Positions 35,473-45,919 of a stretch of DNA of 64,000 bases are shown here, piece by piece. The position numbers were made by a program, and so were the translations under genes. This DNA is from Burkholderia sp. L27(2015) (lineage in GTDB: Bacteria > Pseudomonadota > Gammaproteobacteria > Burkholderiales > Burkholderiaceae), in assembly GCF_009765705.1 (NCBI RefSeq), contig NZ_LMUX01000008.1, positions 20,156-84,155 on the forward strand, in the 5' to 3' direction. Each line of letters starts with the position of its first letter. The first letter of the stretch is position 1. The notes under the pieces were generated by a model. It had not been told where the DNA came from, ran no database searches, and saw nothing but the letters and a program-made list of their open reading frames with translations.

Positions 35473-35919
35473 TTAGGCAAATACCGCCAAGGCTATCGTA
35501 ACGATGCCCAGCACCAGATTGACGCTGACCCATAGTCGGATTTTACCGAGACGCAGCGCGCCTTCCGTCCAGTTCTGGCTTTGCACGGCACGACGCAGCT
35601 TGGGGAAAATGCCGAAGCGGATGTGCCCGAACAGCAGCATCATCACCACGCCGACACCCGCCATTGCCTTGACCGTCCAAGGCGCGTAAGCGCCATAACG
35701 CGCCATCATCAGGCCGCCCGAGATCAGGATTGCGAGCACCGAGACGCCGACCCACAAGAAAAATCGCCCCAACACGCTTTCCATCAAAGGGAGGCGGATC
35801 TGGGGTGTGAAGTCGGCCAGCGCGGGACGCAGGAAGAAATGCGCGAACAGCATTCCCCCAACCCACACGGTCACGCCGAGGATATGAAGAAACAAGGCGA
35901 TTTCAAACGTGTAATTCAT
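35473..35919 (-). CDS. CopD-like membrane protein
   Basis: A 148-residue protein with four membrane helices. The opening FLHILGVTVWVGGMLFAHFFLRPAL and the later GHIRFGIFPKLRRAV carry the His residues typical of the CopD/YcnJ-type domain. The family takes part in copper handling or is a heme-binding relative; no copper gene is adjacent. It is convergent with the GGDEF-EAL gene. Confidence 0.82.
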   Translation of the reverse strand: MNYTFEIALFLHILGVTVWVGGMLFAHFFLRPALADFTPQIRLPLMESVLGRFFLWVGVSVLAILISGGLMMARYGAYAPWTVKAMAGVGVVMMLLFGHIRFGIFPKLRRAVQSQNWTEGALRLGKIRLWVSVNLVLGIVTIALAVFA

Positions 35920-36107
35920 CCGACTTTCCTTTTAATGAGCGCGGCCGCGACCTCAAGCGGGCGCGCATCGGCGTGGGGGCATGCACAAGCAACAACGCGG
36001 GCAACAGCACAGGCAAAGGCGAAAATACGGCGCCCCCTGACAGACCTGCGCCGACTGCTTTCGTTGCAATCGGTTTGGATAAAATTGAGACTAGCCGTTG
36101 CGACGGT

Positions 36108-38423
36108 TCAATTCGCCGGCAAAACCGGACGCAACGCCTGCACGACAAACTTGACCGCGCTGACGCGGCCACGCCGGGCTCGCTTGCCCACATGCGCCTG
36201 CAGCGCCTCGCCCGACAGCACCGCATCCTGCGCCTTACCGCCACGCCCGGTGCCGCTGAGCACCACCCCGGCGGCTGCAATCGGTACCGCTTGCAGCAAC
36301 TTCTGCGTGTCGTCGAGCGCGATCAGCGTCACCCCTCGCCCACCGCCCGACAGCGCTTTGAGCTCGTCGAGCCCGAATACCAGCAGGCGGCCATCGTCGG
36401 CCAGGCAGGCCACCTGACGCGCGGCATCCCACAACGGCATAGGTGTGAGCGGCCGAGCACCAGCATCGACGGTCATGAAGGCCTTCCCTGCCTTGACCCG
36501 GCTGACCAGATCCGACATGCGTGCCGTGAAACCGAAACCAGCGTCGGTCGTGAGCAGCAACTGCTGCTCCGCCGGCGCCGCATAGAAATGCAACAGGCTA
36601 GAACCGCTCTCCAATTCGATCAACGACGTGACCGGTACGCCGTCGCCGCGACCGCCCGGTAATTGCGCAACCGCGACCGAATAAACCCGGCCGTTGCTAC
36701 CCCACGCAACCAGGATATCGGGTGTACGACACTGGAACGCACCGTACAACGCGTCGCCCGACTTGAAGACAAAACTGGCCAGATCGAGCCCATGACCTTT
36801 TTGCGTGCGCACCCAGCCGCGTTGCGAGACGATAACCGTAACCGGTTCATCGACCACCCGCACCTCGAACGTGGCGCGCTTCTCCTGCTGGATCAAGGTG
36901 CGGCGTGCATCGCCATACAGCTTGGCATCCGCCTCGATTTCCTTGATCAGCAAACGCTTCAACGCACTGTCGCTGCCTAGCAGATCTTCGAGTTTCTGCT
37001 TTTCGCCGCGCAGTTCGCCAAGTTCCTTTTCCAGCTTGATGCTCTCCAGACGCGCCAATTGCCGCAGCCGGATTTCCAGGATGTCGTCGGCTTGCCGTTC
37101 GCTCAAACCGAAGGCCTGCATCAGCGCCGGCTTGGGTTCGTCGGCTTCGCGAATGATGCGGATCACTTCGTCGATATGCAGAAAGACGATCAGCCGGCCT
37201 TCCAGGATATGGATGCGCTCATTGACCTTGTCGAGACGGAACTGGCTGCGACGCGTCACGGTCACGTACCGGAACGCGATCCATTCGCGCAAGATATCGA
37301 TGAGCGCCTTCTGACGTGGCCGTCCATCGCCGCCTATCATCACCAGATTGAGCGCCACCCCCGATTCCATCGAGGTTTGCGCGAGCAGCGTGGTGACGAA
37401 TTCGGCCTGGTCGATACGGCTTGATTTCGGCTCGAACACCAGGCGCACCGGGGCATCCTTGCCCGACTCGTCGCGCACCGCATCGAGCAGTGCCAGCATG
37501 GTTTGCTTGGTCTGCAACTGATCTTGCGTCAGTGCCTTTTTGCCGAGCTTGATTTTCGGGTTCGTCAGTTCTTCGATTTCCTCGAGCACTTTCTGGCCCG
37601 ACGCATTGGGCGGCAATTCCGTGACGACCAGTTGCCATTGGCCGCGCGCCATCTCTTCGATCTTCCAGCGCGCCCTGACCTTCAGGCTGCCGCGGCCACT
37701 TTCGTAGGCGGCGGCAATTTCAGCTTCGCTGGATATGAGCTGCCCGCCGCCCGGAAAATCCGGACCCGGTATCAGCGTCATCAATTCGGCGTGACTGAGC
37801 TTGGGGTTGCGGATCAGTTCGACGGCCGCAGCGGCCACTTCGCGCAAGTTGTGCGAAGGAATCTCGGTGGCCATCCCCACCGCGATACCCGATGCGCCGT
37901 TGAGCAGCACCATGGGCAAGCGCGCCGGCAGCAGCTTCGGCTCTTCGAACGAGCCGTCGTAATTAGGCATGAAATCGACGGTGCCCATGCCGATTTCATC
38001 GAGCAACAGTTTGGCGATCGGCGTGAGGCGCGCTTCGGTGTAGCGCATTGCCGCTGCGCCGTCACCATCGCGCGAACCGAAATTGCCCTGGCCGTCGATC
38101 AACGGGTAGCGCATCGAGAACGACTGCGCCAAGCGCACCAGCGCATCGTAGGCCGACTGGTCGCCGTGCGGATGATACTTACCGAGCACGTCGCCCACCA
38201 CCCGCGCCGACTTCACTGGCTTGGCGTCGGACGACAGGCCCATCTCGTTCATCGCGAACAGAATGCGCCGCTGCACCGGCTTCTGGCCATCGCACACATC
38301 GGGCAAGGCGCGTCCCTTGACCACGCTGATCGCGTAATCCAGATACGCGCGTTCGGCATAGACGCCCAGCGTCAGAATCTCGCCTTCTGCCGGGGGAATA
38401 AAATCGATGTCCTGTTGTTCCAT
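36108..38423 (-). CDS. parC: DNA topoisomerase IV subunit A
   Basis: A 771-residue subunit that, with ParE, decatenates daughter chromosomes. The catalytic tyrosine is Y128 ([10 protein letters not shown]). The quinolone-resistance region reads [14 protein letters not shown], with Gln and Asp at the positions of E. coli Ser80 and Glu84. The C-terminal half holds the beta-pinwheel repeats ([13 protein letters not shown]). It lies 149 bp downstream of parE on the same strand. Confidence 0.96.
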   Translation of the reverse strand: MEQQDIDFIPPAEGEILTLGVYAERAYLDYAISVVKGRALPDVCDGQKPVQRRILFAMNEMGLSSDAKPVKSARVVGDVLGKYHPHGDQSAYDALVRLAQSFSMRYPLIDGQGNFGSRDGDGAAAMRYTEARLTPIAKLLLDEIGMGTVDFMPNYDGSFEEPKLLPARLPMVLLNGASGIAVGMATEIPSHNLREVAAAAVELIRNPKLSHAELMTLIPGPDFPGGGQLISSEAEIAAAYESGRGSLKVRARWKIEEMARGQWQLVVTELPPNASGQKVLEEIEELTNPKIKLGKKALTQDQLQTKQTMLALLDAVRDESGKDAPVRLVFEPKSSRIDQAEFVTTLLAQTSMESGVALNLVMIGGDGRPRQKALIDILREWIAFRYVTVTRRSQFRLDKVNERIHILEGRLIVFLHIDEVIRIIREADEPKPALMQAFGLSERQADDILEIRLRQLARLESIKLEKELGELRGEKQKLEDLLGSDSALKRLLIKEIEADAKLYGDARRTLIQQEKRATFEVRVVDEPVTVIVSQRGWVRTQKGHGLDLASFVFKSGDALYGAFQCRTPDILVAWGSNGRVYSVAVAQLPGGRGDGVPVTSLIELESGSSLLHFYAAPAEQQLLLTTDAGFGFTARMSDLVSRVKAGKAFMTVDAGARPLTPMPLWDAARQVACLADDGRLLVFGLDELKALSGGGRGVTLIALDDTQKLLQAVPIAAAGVVLSGTGRGGKAQDAVLSGEALQAHVGKRARRGRVSAVKFVVQALRPVLPAN

Positions 38424-38572
38424 AGTGTCTTGGTCGAGCTAAAGCTCAGGCATACATTAATGTTGGGACTAGCATGTTAGGACCGGCGCGCGCTTGCGCG
38501 ATGATATCGAGCGCAGCGCAAGCGTGGGTTGCCACCGCAACCGCAGCAACCGTGGCTGCCACGCGGCACCGT

Positions 38573-40558
38573 TCAGATATCGACTTCGACCAGGTTGCCC
38601 TTGTCTTCGAGCCAGCCGCGCCGCGCCGACGCTTCGCCCTTACCCATCAGCATATTCATCATCTCGGCCGTGGCGTCGTTATCGAGTTCCCCGAGCTGGA
38701 TCGGCATCAGGCGACGCGTGTCCGGGTTCATCGTGGTATCCCACAACTGTTCGGCTGACATTTCGCCTAGTCCTTTGAAGCGGCTGATCGACCACTGGGT
38801 TTCGCGCACACCGTCCTTGCTCAATTTATCGAGTATGGCTTCGAGCTCGCCGGTATCGAGCGCGTAGATCTTTTGCGCCGGCTTTTTGCCGCGTGCCGGC
38901 GCGTCGACACGGAACAGCGGAGGCCGAGCCACGCACACATGACCGAGATCGATCAATTGCGGGAAATGGCGATAGAACAAGGTCAGCAGCAGCACCTGAA
39001 TATGCGAGCCGTCGACGTCCGCGTCCGAGAGGATGCAGATCTTGCCGTAGCGCAGATTCGACAGATCCACCATATCGCCGCGGCTGTGCGGATCGACGCC
39101 AATCGCCACCGCGATATCATGAACTTCATTATTGGCAAATAGCCGATCGCGCTCGGTTTCCCATGTATTGAGCACCTTGCCGCGCAACGGCAGGATCGCT
39201 TGAAACTCCTTGTCGCGTCCCATCTTGGCCGAACCGCCGGCCGAATCGCCTTCGACCAGAAACAGCTCATTGCGGCTGATGTCGGTCGATTCGCAGTCGG
39301 TGAGCTTGCCGGGCAGCACGGCCACGCCGGAGCTCTTGCGCTTCTCGACTTTTTGACCGGCGCGCGTGCGCGCCTGGGCCTGCTTGATCACCAGATCGGC
39401 GAGCTTCTTGCCGTGTTCGACGTGCTGATTCAGCCACAACTCCAACGCCGGCCGCGTGAACCAGGACACCAGCCGAACCGCATCGCGGCTATTCAGACGC
39501 TCTTTGATTTGCCCTTGGAACTGCGGGTCGAGCACTTTGGCCGAGAGCACGAACGAGACCCGCGCAAACACATCCTCGGCAAGCAGCTTCACGCCCTTGG
39601 GCTGTAGATTGTGTAATTCGACGAAACTCTTGACCGCCTGATACAGGCCGTCGCGCAAACCCGATTCATGGGTACCGCCCGCGGGCGTCGGAATCAGGTT
39701 GACATAGGACTCGCGCAGCAGCGGCCCTTCTTCGCTCCACGCGACGACCCACGCCGCGCCTTCGCCATCGGCAAAGCCTTCCTCGCCATTGCGCGAGGTG
39801 TCGGCCGAGCGCTCGCCTTCGAACAGCGGAATCAGCGTCTCGGCGCCGTCCAGGCCTTCGAGCAGGTAACCGCGCAGACCATCCTCATAGCGCCAGGTCT
39901 GCCGTTCTCCGGTTTTTTCGTGCAACAGCACCACTTCCACACCAGGCAGCAACACCGCTTTGGAGCGAAGTAGACGCTGCAATTCGCTGGTAGGCAAGTT
40001 GCCGGAATCGAAGTAACTGGTGTCGGGCCATGCAGTCACCCGCGTGCCGGACTTCTTGTCGCTGCGGCTGGCCGGACGAATTTCCAGCGGCTGGACCACG
40101 TCGCCGTTGGCAAAACCCAGGGTCGCCACTTTGCCTTCGCGCCAGACCACCACATCGAGCCGCTTGGACAAGGCATTCGTCACCGACACACCGACTCCGT
40201 GCAAACCGCCCGAGAAGGTGTAAGCGCCACCGGCCGCTTTATCGAACTTGCCGCCCGCGTGCAGCCGGGTGAAAACGATTTCGACGACCGGCACCCCCTC
40301 GTCCGGGTGCAAACCGAATGGGATGCCACGACCGTCGTCCTCGACGCTGACGGAGCCGTCCGCGTGCAGGGTCACCATGATCTGCTTGCCGTGTCCGCCC
40401 AGCGCCTCATCGGAAGCGTTGTCGATCACTTCCTGAATGATGTGCAGCGGATTTTCGGTGCGGGTGTACATGCCTGGCCGCTGTTTGACCGGCTCCAGGC
40501 CCTTGAGAACCTTGATGGATGCTTCGCTATATGCAGAAGTAGGCTGTTTTTTCGACAT
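38573..40558 (-). CDS. parE: DNA topoisomerase IV subunit B
   Basis: ATPase subunit of topoisomerase IV, 661 residues from the ATG at 40558 (MSKKQPTSAYSEAS), which matches the usual N-terminus. A TTG five codons upstream is possible but sits almost on the ribosome site. The GHKL ATPase has EVIDNASDEALGG, DDGRGIPFG, and GGLHGVGVSVTNAL. The TOPRIM metal site has LVEGDSAGGSA and DADVDGSHI. The C-terminus ends RRGWLEDKGNLVEVDI, a fully typical end. Confidence 0.96.
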   Translation of the reverse strand: MSKKQPTSAYSEASIKVLKGLEPVKQRPGMYTRTENPLHIIQEVIDNASDEALGGHGKQIMVTLHADGSVSVEDDGRGIPFGLHPDEGVPVVEIVFTRLHAGGKFDKAAGGAYTFSGGLHGVGVSVTNALSKRLDVVVWREGKVATLGFANGDVVQPLEIRPASRSDKKSGTRVTAWPDTSYFDSGNLPTSELQRLLRSKAVLLPGVEVVLLHEKTGERQTWRYEDGLRGYLLEGLDGAETLIPLFEGERSADTSRNGEEGFADGEGAAWVVAWSEEGPLLRESYVNLIPTPAGGTHESGLRDGLYQAVKSFVELHNLQPKGVKLLAEDVFARVSFVLSAKVLDPQFQGQIKERLNSRDAVRLVSWFTRPALELWLNQHVEHGKKLADLVIKQAQARTRAGQKVEKRKSSGVAVLPGKLTDCESTDISRNELFLVEGDSAGGSAKMGRDKEFQAILPLRGKVLNTWETERDRLFANNEVHDIAVAIGVDPHSRGDMVDLSNLRYGKICILSDADVDGSHIQVLLLTLFYRHFPQLIDLGHVCVARPPLFRVDAPARGKKPAQKIYALDTGELEAILDKLSKDGVRETQWSISRFKGLGEMSAEQLWDTTMNPDTRRLMPIQLGELDNDATAEMMNMLMGKGEASARRGWLEDKGNLVEVDI

Positions 40559-40967
40559 GGATGAACGATTCAAATCCCTTTAGCCAAGCGATCGTTGGCG
40601 CGGGTCGCCTTGCTGGCCGCGCCGCCCGCCGTTCGATGGCTAAACATGAAAACTAGTAGAGGCGAAGGATGAACCCTGAGCCGCGACGCCGTCAACGTCT
40701 TTTTCCGGCGCGCTCGCCCAGGCCACACACGCCGCCGGACGCACCGCCTGGCGCCTCGCTTGACGCCTATGAGCGCCTGCAACGGTATGAGCATACAGCT
40801 ATGCCGTCATCCACTATTTTTTCCTGGCCAATCGGGGGAGGAAATCGGGCTGCGCCGACCCTACCTCTCGCCCCAAGTCAGGTTTATACCGCGTCTGTTA
40901 TGTCATTTTTGAGGCGGCTGGCCTGAGCGGCACTGATACGCTGAACGCGAAGATGCCGAGAGGCTGA
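40559..40967. other. Spacer with no supported gene
   Basis: These 409 bp lie between parE and uup, which are on the same strand. Short reading frames on both strands lack ribosome sites and family resemblance. I see no clear hairpin terminator. It presumably contains the parE promoter. Confidence 0.6.
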
Positions 40968-42941
40968 TCAGGCGGTCCCGGCCGCTTTCGCTTCCAGCAC
41001 TTCCCAACGCTCCATCAACACCAGCAGAGCCGCGTCTATCTCGGCAAAGCGACTGCTGAGCTGCGTGCCCTGTTTCGGGTCCTGTGCGTAGATCTTGCCG
41101 TCGGCAAGCAGGTCGGTAATTTGCTTCTGCTCCGTTTCGAGCGCAGCCATCTGGGCCGGCAGCGCGTCGAGCTCGCGCTGTTCCTTGAAACTCAATTTAA
41201 CCGGGCGCGCGGTATTGCGAGCGGCGCTGGCGGACGCTTTGCCGTTGCCATCCCGGGCGTTGATATCCTTGGTATTGCTGTCCTTCTGATCGCGGGCAAC
41301 GCCTTTCGCGGCAGCACGGGCCATCTCCTCGGAACGCGCCGACTGAACCTGCCAATCGGAAAACCCACCGACATATTCGCGCCAGCGGCCCTCGCCTTCG
41401 GCGGCAATCACCGACGTCACGACGTTATCGAGGAATGCCCTATCGTGGCTGACCAGCATCACGGTGCCGTCGAACTCGGTCAAAAGTTCTTCGAGCAATT
41501 CGAGCGTCGGAATATCAAGATCGTTGGTCGGCTCATCCAGCACCAGGATATTGGCGGGACGTGCGAATAAACGCGCCAGCAGCAAACGGTTGCGCTCACC
41601 GCCCGACAGCGACTTCACCGGCGAGCGAGCCCGTTCTGGCGAAAACAGGAAGTCGGCCAGATAGCTCATCACATGCTTGCGCGCACCGTTGATTTCGACC
41701 CAATCGCTACCGGGGCTGATGGTATCGGCCAGGCTACGCTCGGGGTCGAGCTGCGCGCGCATCTGGTCGAAATAGGCCACTTGAAGGTTGGTGCCGTTGC
41801 GCACTTTGCCCTCATCGGGCTGCAACTCGCCCAGAATCATTTTGAGCAAGGTGGTCTTGCCGGCGCCGTTCGGGCCGACAAAACCGATCTTGTCGCCGCG
41901 CATCAGCGTCGCCGAAAACGTATCGACCACGGTGCGCTCGCCGTAACGTTTGGTGACATCGGTCAGCTCGGCAACGATCTTGCCGGATTTGTCGCCCTGG
42001 CTAACGTCCAACTTGACGTTGCCCTGTACGTTGCGGCGCTCGGCGCGGTCGTTGCGCATCTTGACCAGACGTTCGATGCGGCTCACGCTGCGCGTGCGGC
42101 GGGCCTCGACGCCCTTGCGGATCCACACTTCTTCCTGGGCCAGCAATTTGTCGAATTTGGCATTCTCGACCTGCTCGACCTCGAGTTGCTGGGCCTTGCG
42201 CGCTTGGTACGCCGAGAAATTGCCGGGGTAGGACAGCAGATTACCGCGATCGAGTTCGACGATACGGCTCGCCACTTTGTCGAGGAAGGTCCGGTCATGG
42301 GTGATGAACAGCACACTGCTGCGCAGCGTCATCAGGAAGGTTTCTAGCCAGCGGATCGCTTCGAAATCCAGATGGTTGGTCGGCTCATCAAGCAGCAGCA
42401 CGTCGGGCTGAGCCACCAGTGCGCGTGCCAATGCAACGCGTTTTTGCATCCCGCCCGACAGCGCGTTGACGCGAATTTCGCCGTCCAAGCCGATCTGTGC
42501 GAGCGTGGTGGCCACGCGCGTCTGCCAATTCCATCCGTCGCTGGCGTCCAGCGCCGATTGCAGCGTGTTCAGCCGCGCCAGCAGTTCGTCATGGCGCACG
42601 CCCTCGGCCGCGTCGGACAGTTCATGCACAACCACTTCGTATTCGTCGACCAATGCGCGAATTTCCGCCAGCCCGGAGGCCACGGCCTCGAACACGGTGT
42701 CGGTACCCTCGAAAACGGGTTCCTGTGCAACATAGACTGTGGTGAGATTCTGCTGACGCGTGATCAAGCCGTCATCGGGTCGCGTAATGCCCGCGACGAT
42801 TTGCAGCAGTGAAGATTTGCCCGCTCCGTTACGACCGATCAAACCGACTCGTTCGCCCGCCTCGATCGAAAAATCAGCGTGATCCAGCAAGGCTACGTGA
42901 CCGAACGCGAGTTGCGCGCCCGAAAAGGAAAACAGCGACAT
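40968..42941 (-). CDS. uup: ABC-F ATPase Uup
   Basis: A 657-residue soluble ABC-F protein with two nucleotide-binding domains. Walker A motifs are GRNGAGKSS and GPNGAGKTT. The signatures are LSGGMQKRVALAR and LSGGERNRLLLAR, each followed by LLDEPTNHLD or VLDEPTNDLD. The linker (LAQEEVWIRKGVEARRTRS) and the C-terminal coiled coil (about 570-657) match Uup, which acts on ribosomes or branched DNA. The start at 42941 (MSLFSFSGAQLAF) matches E. coli Uup; the 63 residues upstream do not. Confidence 0.93.
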   Translation of the reverse strand: MSLFSFSGAQLAFGHVALLDHADFSIEAGERVGLIGRNGAGKSSLLQIVAGITRPDDGLITRQQNLTTVYVAQEPVFEGTDTVFEAVASGLAEIRALVDEYEVVVHELSDAAEGVRHDELLARLNTLQSALDASDGWNWQTRVATTLAQIGLDGEIRVNALSGGMQKRVALARALVAQPDVLLLDEPTNHLDFEAIRWLETFLMTLRSSVLFITHDRTFLDKVASRIVELDRGNLLSYPGNFSAYQARKAQQLEVEQVENAKFDKLLAQEEVWIRKGVEARRTRSVSRIERLVKMRNDRAERRNVQGNVKLDVSQGDKSGKIVAELTDVTKRYGERTVVDTFSATLMRGDKIGFVGPNGAGKTTLLKMILGELQPDEGKVRNGTNLQVAYFDQMRAQLDPERSLADTISPGSDWVEINGARKHVMSYLADFLFSPERARSPVKSLSGGERNRLLLARLFARPANILVLDEPTNDLDIPTLELLEELLTEFDGTVMLVSHDRAFLDNVVTSVIAAEGEGRWREYVGGFSDWQVQSARSEEMARAAAKGVARDQKDSNTKDINARDGNGKASASAARNTARPVKLSFKEQRELDALPAQMAALETEQKQITDLLADGKIYAQDPKQGTQLSSRFAEIDAALLVLMERWEVLEAKAAGTA

Positions 42942-43196
42942 GTCGGCGATACTCGAATAAAACACGCATTGTACTGGCAGTGCGGTGACAACCCTGCCTA
43001 TGTCGCGCTTTATTGCCGTTTCTGGGGGCTCTGGCGGCCATATCCGCTCAAAAGCCGCTGATGCGGCGCCAAGTCTGCCGCCATTGGCGCGGAAAAGAAA
43101 TGCGCAGACCCATGCGGCAAAATGCCACAAGGCCAGGATGTTTTTTGCTCGTGGCTTTATCTTCGGATTTTATTATCCTGACCTGGCTCTCGACCT

Positions 43197-43622
43197 TTAG
43201 CTCGATTTTCCCCCCTTCGACTTTTCATTCTTCGACTTTTCCTCCTTTGCATTTTGCTCCGTCGAGTTTTCCTCCTTCGAGTTGTCTCCCTTATACACGG
43301 CCTTCAGCGCTTGTATCGTCAGCACCAGCCTGAGCGATTCAAGCTCTTTAACACCCAGTAATTCGCACAACGCCTGTTCTTTGGCGACGTCGCCATCGCA
43401 CACCAATAACAGGTGTCTGATTTCGTCGATACGGCACATCAACTCCACGGGCCCAATGCCTCGGCGTCCCTTCAGGGCGGCCGCGAAGTCTTCGTCGTTA
43501 GAGATAGCCGGTGTCGGCTCGGTTTGTGGCGATGGCGCGACTCTGGTACGCGCGGCTGTTTGAACGCGAAGAGCGGCACTCGGCTCCGTCACTTTGGATT
43601 TGTGCTTTTCCTGTTTTTCCAT
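43197..43622 (-). CDS. Hypothetical protein with a Lys/Glu-rich repetitive tail
   Basis: A 141-residue protein that I do not recognise. The ATG at 43622 has a GGAG element seven bases upstream; the longer frame to 43895 lacks one. The central part (about residues 45-110) seems folded and helical (CRIDEIRHLLLVCDGDVAK, ELLGVKELESLRLVLTIQALK). The last 30 residues are a charged run built from degenerate units of the type (N/E)KSKxEK. The tail mirrors a 15-bp-like DNA repeat in the gene's 3' end. It lies between uup and the tRNA gene. The function is unknown. Confidence 0.65.
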   Translation of the reverse strand: MEKQEKHKSKVTEPSAALRVQTAARTRVAPSPQTEPTPAISNDEDFAAALKGRRGIGPVELMCRIDEIRHLLLVCDGDVAKEQALCELLGVKELESLRLVLTIQALKAVYKGDNSKEENSTEQNAKEEKSKNEKSKGGKSS

Positions 43623-43965
43623 GTCGAGCTCCAACCAAATCTTTCGTAGGCGGATAAGACGTCTAGAAATCGTTACACGACTGCCACATCGGCTGCGCGG
43701 GACGCGCACTTTGTAGCCCCTTACGTCACGCGGAACGACTTTGCTATACTTTGGCCGCTGCGGCGAATTGAAGCGCATCGCAAGATCATCGCTTGTCCGT
43801 TTGTAGAATAGGTCAGCTATGTAATTTTGTAGCGCTAGAGGTGTTACATTCCAGATAATTCTGAATCGCCAGCCCTCAAAAGCCTGGCGATTCACCGGAA
43901 AAGTAGACTCGATAGGCGAACGAGGCGGTGTTGAATGCCTCTCGCCACGCGGTAGAAATGGTCCT
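43623..43965. other. Spacer before the tRNA gene
   Basis: About 340 bp between the small hypothetical gene and the tRNA. A TTACGT / TATACT pair with an 18-bp spacer lies at about 43723-43750 on the plus strand, a possible promoter but 210 bp from the tRNA. No gene was found. Confidence 0.45.
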
Positions 43966-44040
43966 CTCCCTGTAGTTCAATGGATAGAACAAGTGCCTCC
44001 TAAGCGCTAGATACAGGTCCGATTCCTGTCAGGGGGACCA
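43966..44040 (+). tRNA. tRNA-Arg (anticodon CCT)
   Basis: A full cloverleaf can be drawn. The acceptor CTCCCTG pairs with CAGGGGG (one U-G pair). The D stem is GTTC/GAAC, the anticodon stem AGTGC/GCGCT with loop CTCCTAA (anticodon CCT, reading AGG), and the T stem ACAGG/CCTGT with loop TCCGATT. The discriminator A and CCA are encoded (CCA ends at 44040). No duplicate of its 3' end was seen elsewhere in the window. Confidence 0.93.
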
Positions 44041-44164
44041 ATAACGCGGCTCGATGCCCAGTTACCCGCACTCGGCGATTTGACGTACTCATCGCGTCGC
44101 GTTCGACGTCCACAGTCAAAAAATTGCAAAAAATATAGACGTTGCATCGGGGTTTGATCGTTCA

Positions 44165-44461
44165 ATGCCATTTCTCGCACTACAAGTCGATTGGGATATG
44201 AACGGCGACGGGTTGTTCACGAGCGCCGATGTCTGGTTGCTGGAAAAATGGCTACTCTGCCTGCCGGGCAATTTCCTGCTGGAACTGTTTGCGTTCTGGC
44301 TGCCGCGCACGGCCGCTTTCTTACATGTCCATGCCAGCAGCACAAGCTCGTACGCCAGTTTCTACGGCGTCGCAGCCTGGGTAATTTCCTTGGCGACCTG
44401 GGCCGGCATCTGGCTCGCCATCAGCGCATTCCTGCGTTATCGACTCGAACGCCCGCGATAA
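44165..44461 (+). CDS. Small membrane protein with an EF-hand-like loop
   Basis: A 98-residue protein I do not recognise. Residues 11-22 (DMNGDGLFTSAD) fit a calcium-binding EF-hand or dockerin loop, with acidic or oxygen residues at the coordinating places. Two hydrophobic helices follow (WLLCLPGNFLLELFAFWLP and YGVAAWVISLATWAGIWLAI-like). No ribosome site is evident, and the start could be downstream. It lies just after the tRNA. Calcium binding is a suggestion from the loop alone. Confidence 0.6.
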   Translation: MPFLALQVDWDMNGDGLFTSADVWLLEKWLLCLPGNFLLELFAFWLPRTAAFLHVHASSTSSYASFYGVAAWVISLATWAGIWLAISAFLRYRLERPR

Positions 44462-44651
44462 ACGCATACCCAAAGCTGCGCGCGGCGCGACATGCAGCAC
44501 TACATCTGCACAACAGGCCCTATTTCTACCATCGCTGCGCGGCTTTAATTGACCGCCTAGAATAGACCGCACCGCGACCTAATTTTCAACGATTTCACCT
44601 TCGCACCCGCGATAACCCAGCTCTTCGAATCGGCTCATTCCACCGTCTCCT

Positions 44652-45041
44652 ATGAACCAGATCAACGCGTCACTGTTCCGACTGGCGAGCGCCATTGCCC
44701 TGGCCCTGCCCTTGGCCGCCCAGGCCGCAGACGTCAAGGATTTCCAGCTCTCGGAAATGAATTACACACAGCAGGCGATCGAGCAGCGCTGTAACGCGCA
44801 AGCCGCGGCCAGCGTCAACGAGGATGCCGCGAACGCCAACCATGAAGATGAAAACCTGAAGGCCTATCAGGCTTGCATCAAGCCGTACTACGACGGCATG
44901 CAGGAGTTGATCGCGCTACAACGGGACCCTTCCGTTTCGGTGGCGCTGTGGAGCGACTGCCGCAGCAGCAGCAATTTCGCGACCACCCAAGATTTTCATG
45001 GCTGGGCCACCTGCATCGTCAAACGTAAAGTATCGAAATAA
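44652..45041 (+). CDS. Hypothetical exported protein
   Basis: A 129-residue protein with a clear Sec signal peptide (FRLASAIALALPLAAQAAD, cleavage near residue 26). The mature part has four Cys (QRCNAQ, QACIKP, SDCRSS, ATCIVK), suggesting two disulfides in the periplasm. I do not recognise the family. It lies 21 bp before the dioxygenase-like gene on the same strand and may be cotranscribed with it. Confidence 0.7.
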   Translation: MNQINASLFRLASAIALALPLAAQAADVKDFQLSEMNYTQQAIEQRCNAQAAASVNEDAANANHEDENLKAYQACIKPYYDGMQELIALQRDPSVSVALWSDCRSSSNFATTQDFHGWATCIVKRKVSK

Positions 45042-45062
45042 GTACGGAACCTCATCGATCTG

Positions 45063-45881
45063 ATGTCTACCCCGACCTTTCCCACGCTTTTTATTTCTCA
45101 CGGCGCACCGACTTTGGCGATCGAACCCGGGCGCACTGGCGCGATGCTGGCGGCACTCGCCGCGCGGTTGCCCAAGCCGCGCGCCGTTCTGGTGGTGTCG
45201 CCGCATTGGAGCAGCGCTCAGGCACAGGTGAGGCGCGCGCCGCGCCAACATGCGGTGCACGATTTTGGCGGCTTCGCGCCCGCACTTTACGCGCTTGAAT
45301 ACAATGCTCCGGGCGCACCCGAATTGGCCGATCAGGTGGTCAGCCTGCTGGCTAGCGCCGGCGTGCCGGCACAATTGACCGACGAGGCAGGCCTGGATCA
45401 TGGGGCATGGGTGGTGCTTCGTTATCTGTTTCCCGACGCCGACATTCCGGTCACCCAGTTGTCGCTTCAGCAACAGCAGGGCCCGGCGTACCAGTTCAAG
45501 ATCGGCCAGGCGCTGCGTGCCCTGCAGCGCGACGGCGTGCTGGTGATCGGCTCAGGCAGTTTCACGCATAATTTGCGCGAAATCCGCTTCGGCAATCACG
45601 CTGAGCAGATTGAAGCCGAGCCGTATGTCGACGAATTTGGCGATTGGATGAAAGCCAAGCTGGCGGACCACGATCTCGATGCGTTGCTCGATTATCGCAA
45701 CCGGGCGCCGCATGCAGCGCGCGCGCATCCGAGCGAAGAGCATCTGCTACCGCTGTTTATCGCACTGGGCGCGACCGACGACTGGAGCGCACAACAGCAC
45801 TTCGACACCGGCACGACTTATGGCGTGCTGCGCATGGACGCGTTCGCGTTCGGTCGCGATGCGTCTGTCTTGGCGCCGTGA
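45063..45881 (+). CDS. Extradiol-type dioxygenase (DODA/YgiD family)
   Basis: A 272-residue class III ring-opening dioxygenase-like protein. Metal-ligand and family motifs are FISHGAPTLAIEPG (about 10-23), VVSPHWSSAQ, LDHGAWVVLRYLFPDADIP, and GSGSFTHNLRE. E. coli YgiD opens DOPA, while other family members act on gallate or are uncharacterised. No aromatic pathway genes are adjacent, so the substrate is unknown. It converges on the small lipoprotein gene. Confidence 0.87.
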   Translation: MSTPTFPTLFISHGAPTLAIEPGRTGAMLAALAARLPKPRAVLVVSPHWSSAQAQVRRAPRQHAVHDFGGFAPALYALEYNAPGAPELADQVVSLLASAGVPAQLTDEAGLDHGAWVVLRYLFPDADIPVTQLSLQQQQGPAYQFKIGQALRALQRDGVLVIGSGSFTHNLREIRFGNHAEQIEAEPYVDEFGDWMKAKLADHDLDALLDYRNRAPHAARAHPSEEHLLPLFIALGATDDWSAQQHFDTGTTYGVLRMDAFAFGRDASVLAP

Positions 45882-45919
45882 ATTTAGCCAACGGCCGCGA
45901 CGAATCGGCGCGTTACGTT

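Noticed and set aside
37503..38480. A 325-residue open frame antisense to parC
   Set aside because: It is a shadow of parC, which has all catalytic motifs on the minus strand.
43966..44040. tRNA-Arg considered as an integration site for a genomic island
   Set aside because: No second copy of the tRNA 3' end and no integrase was found in the window.
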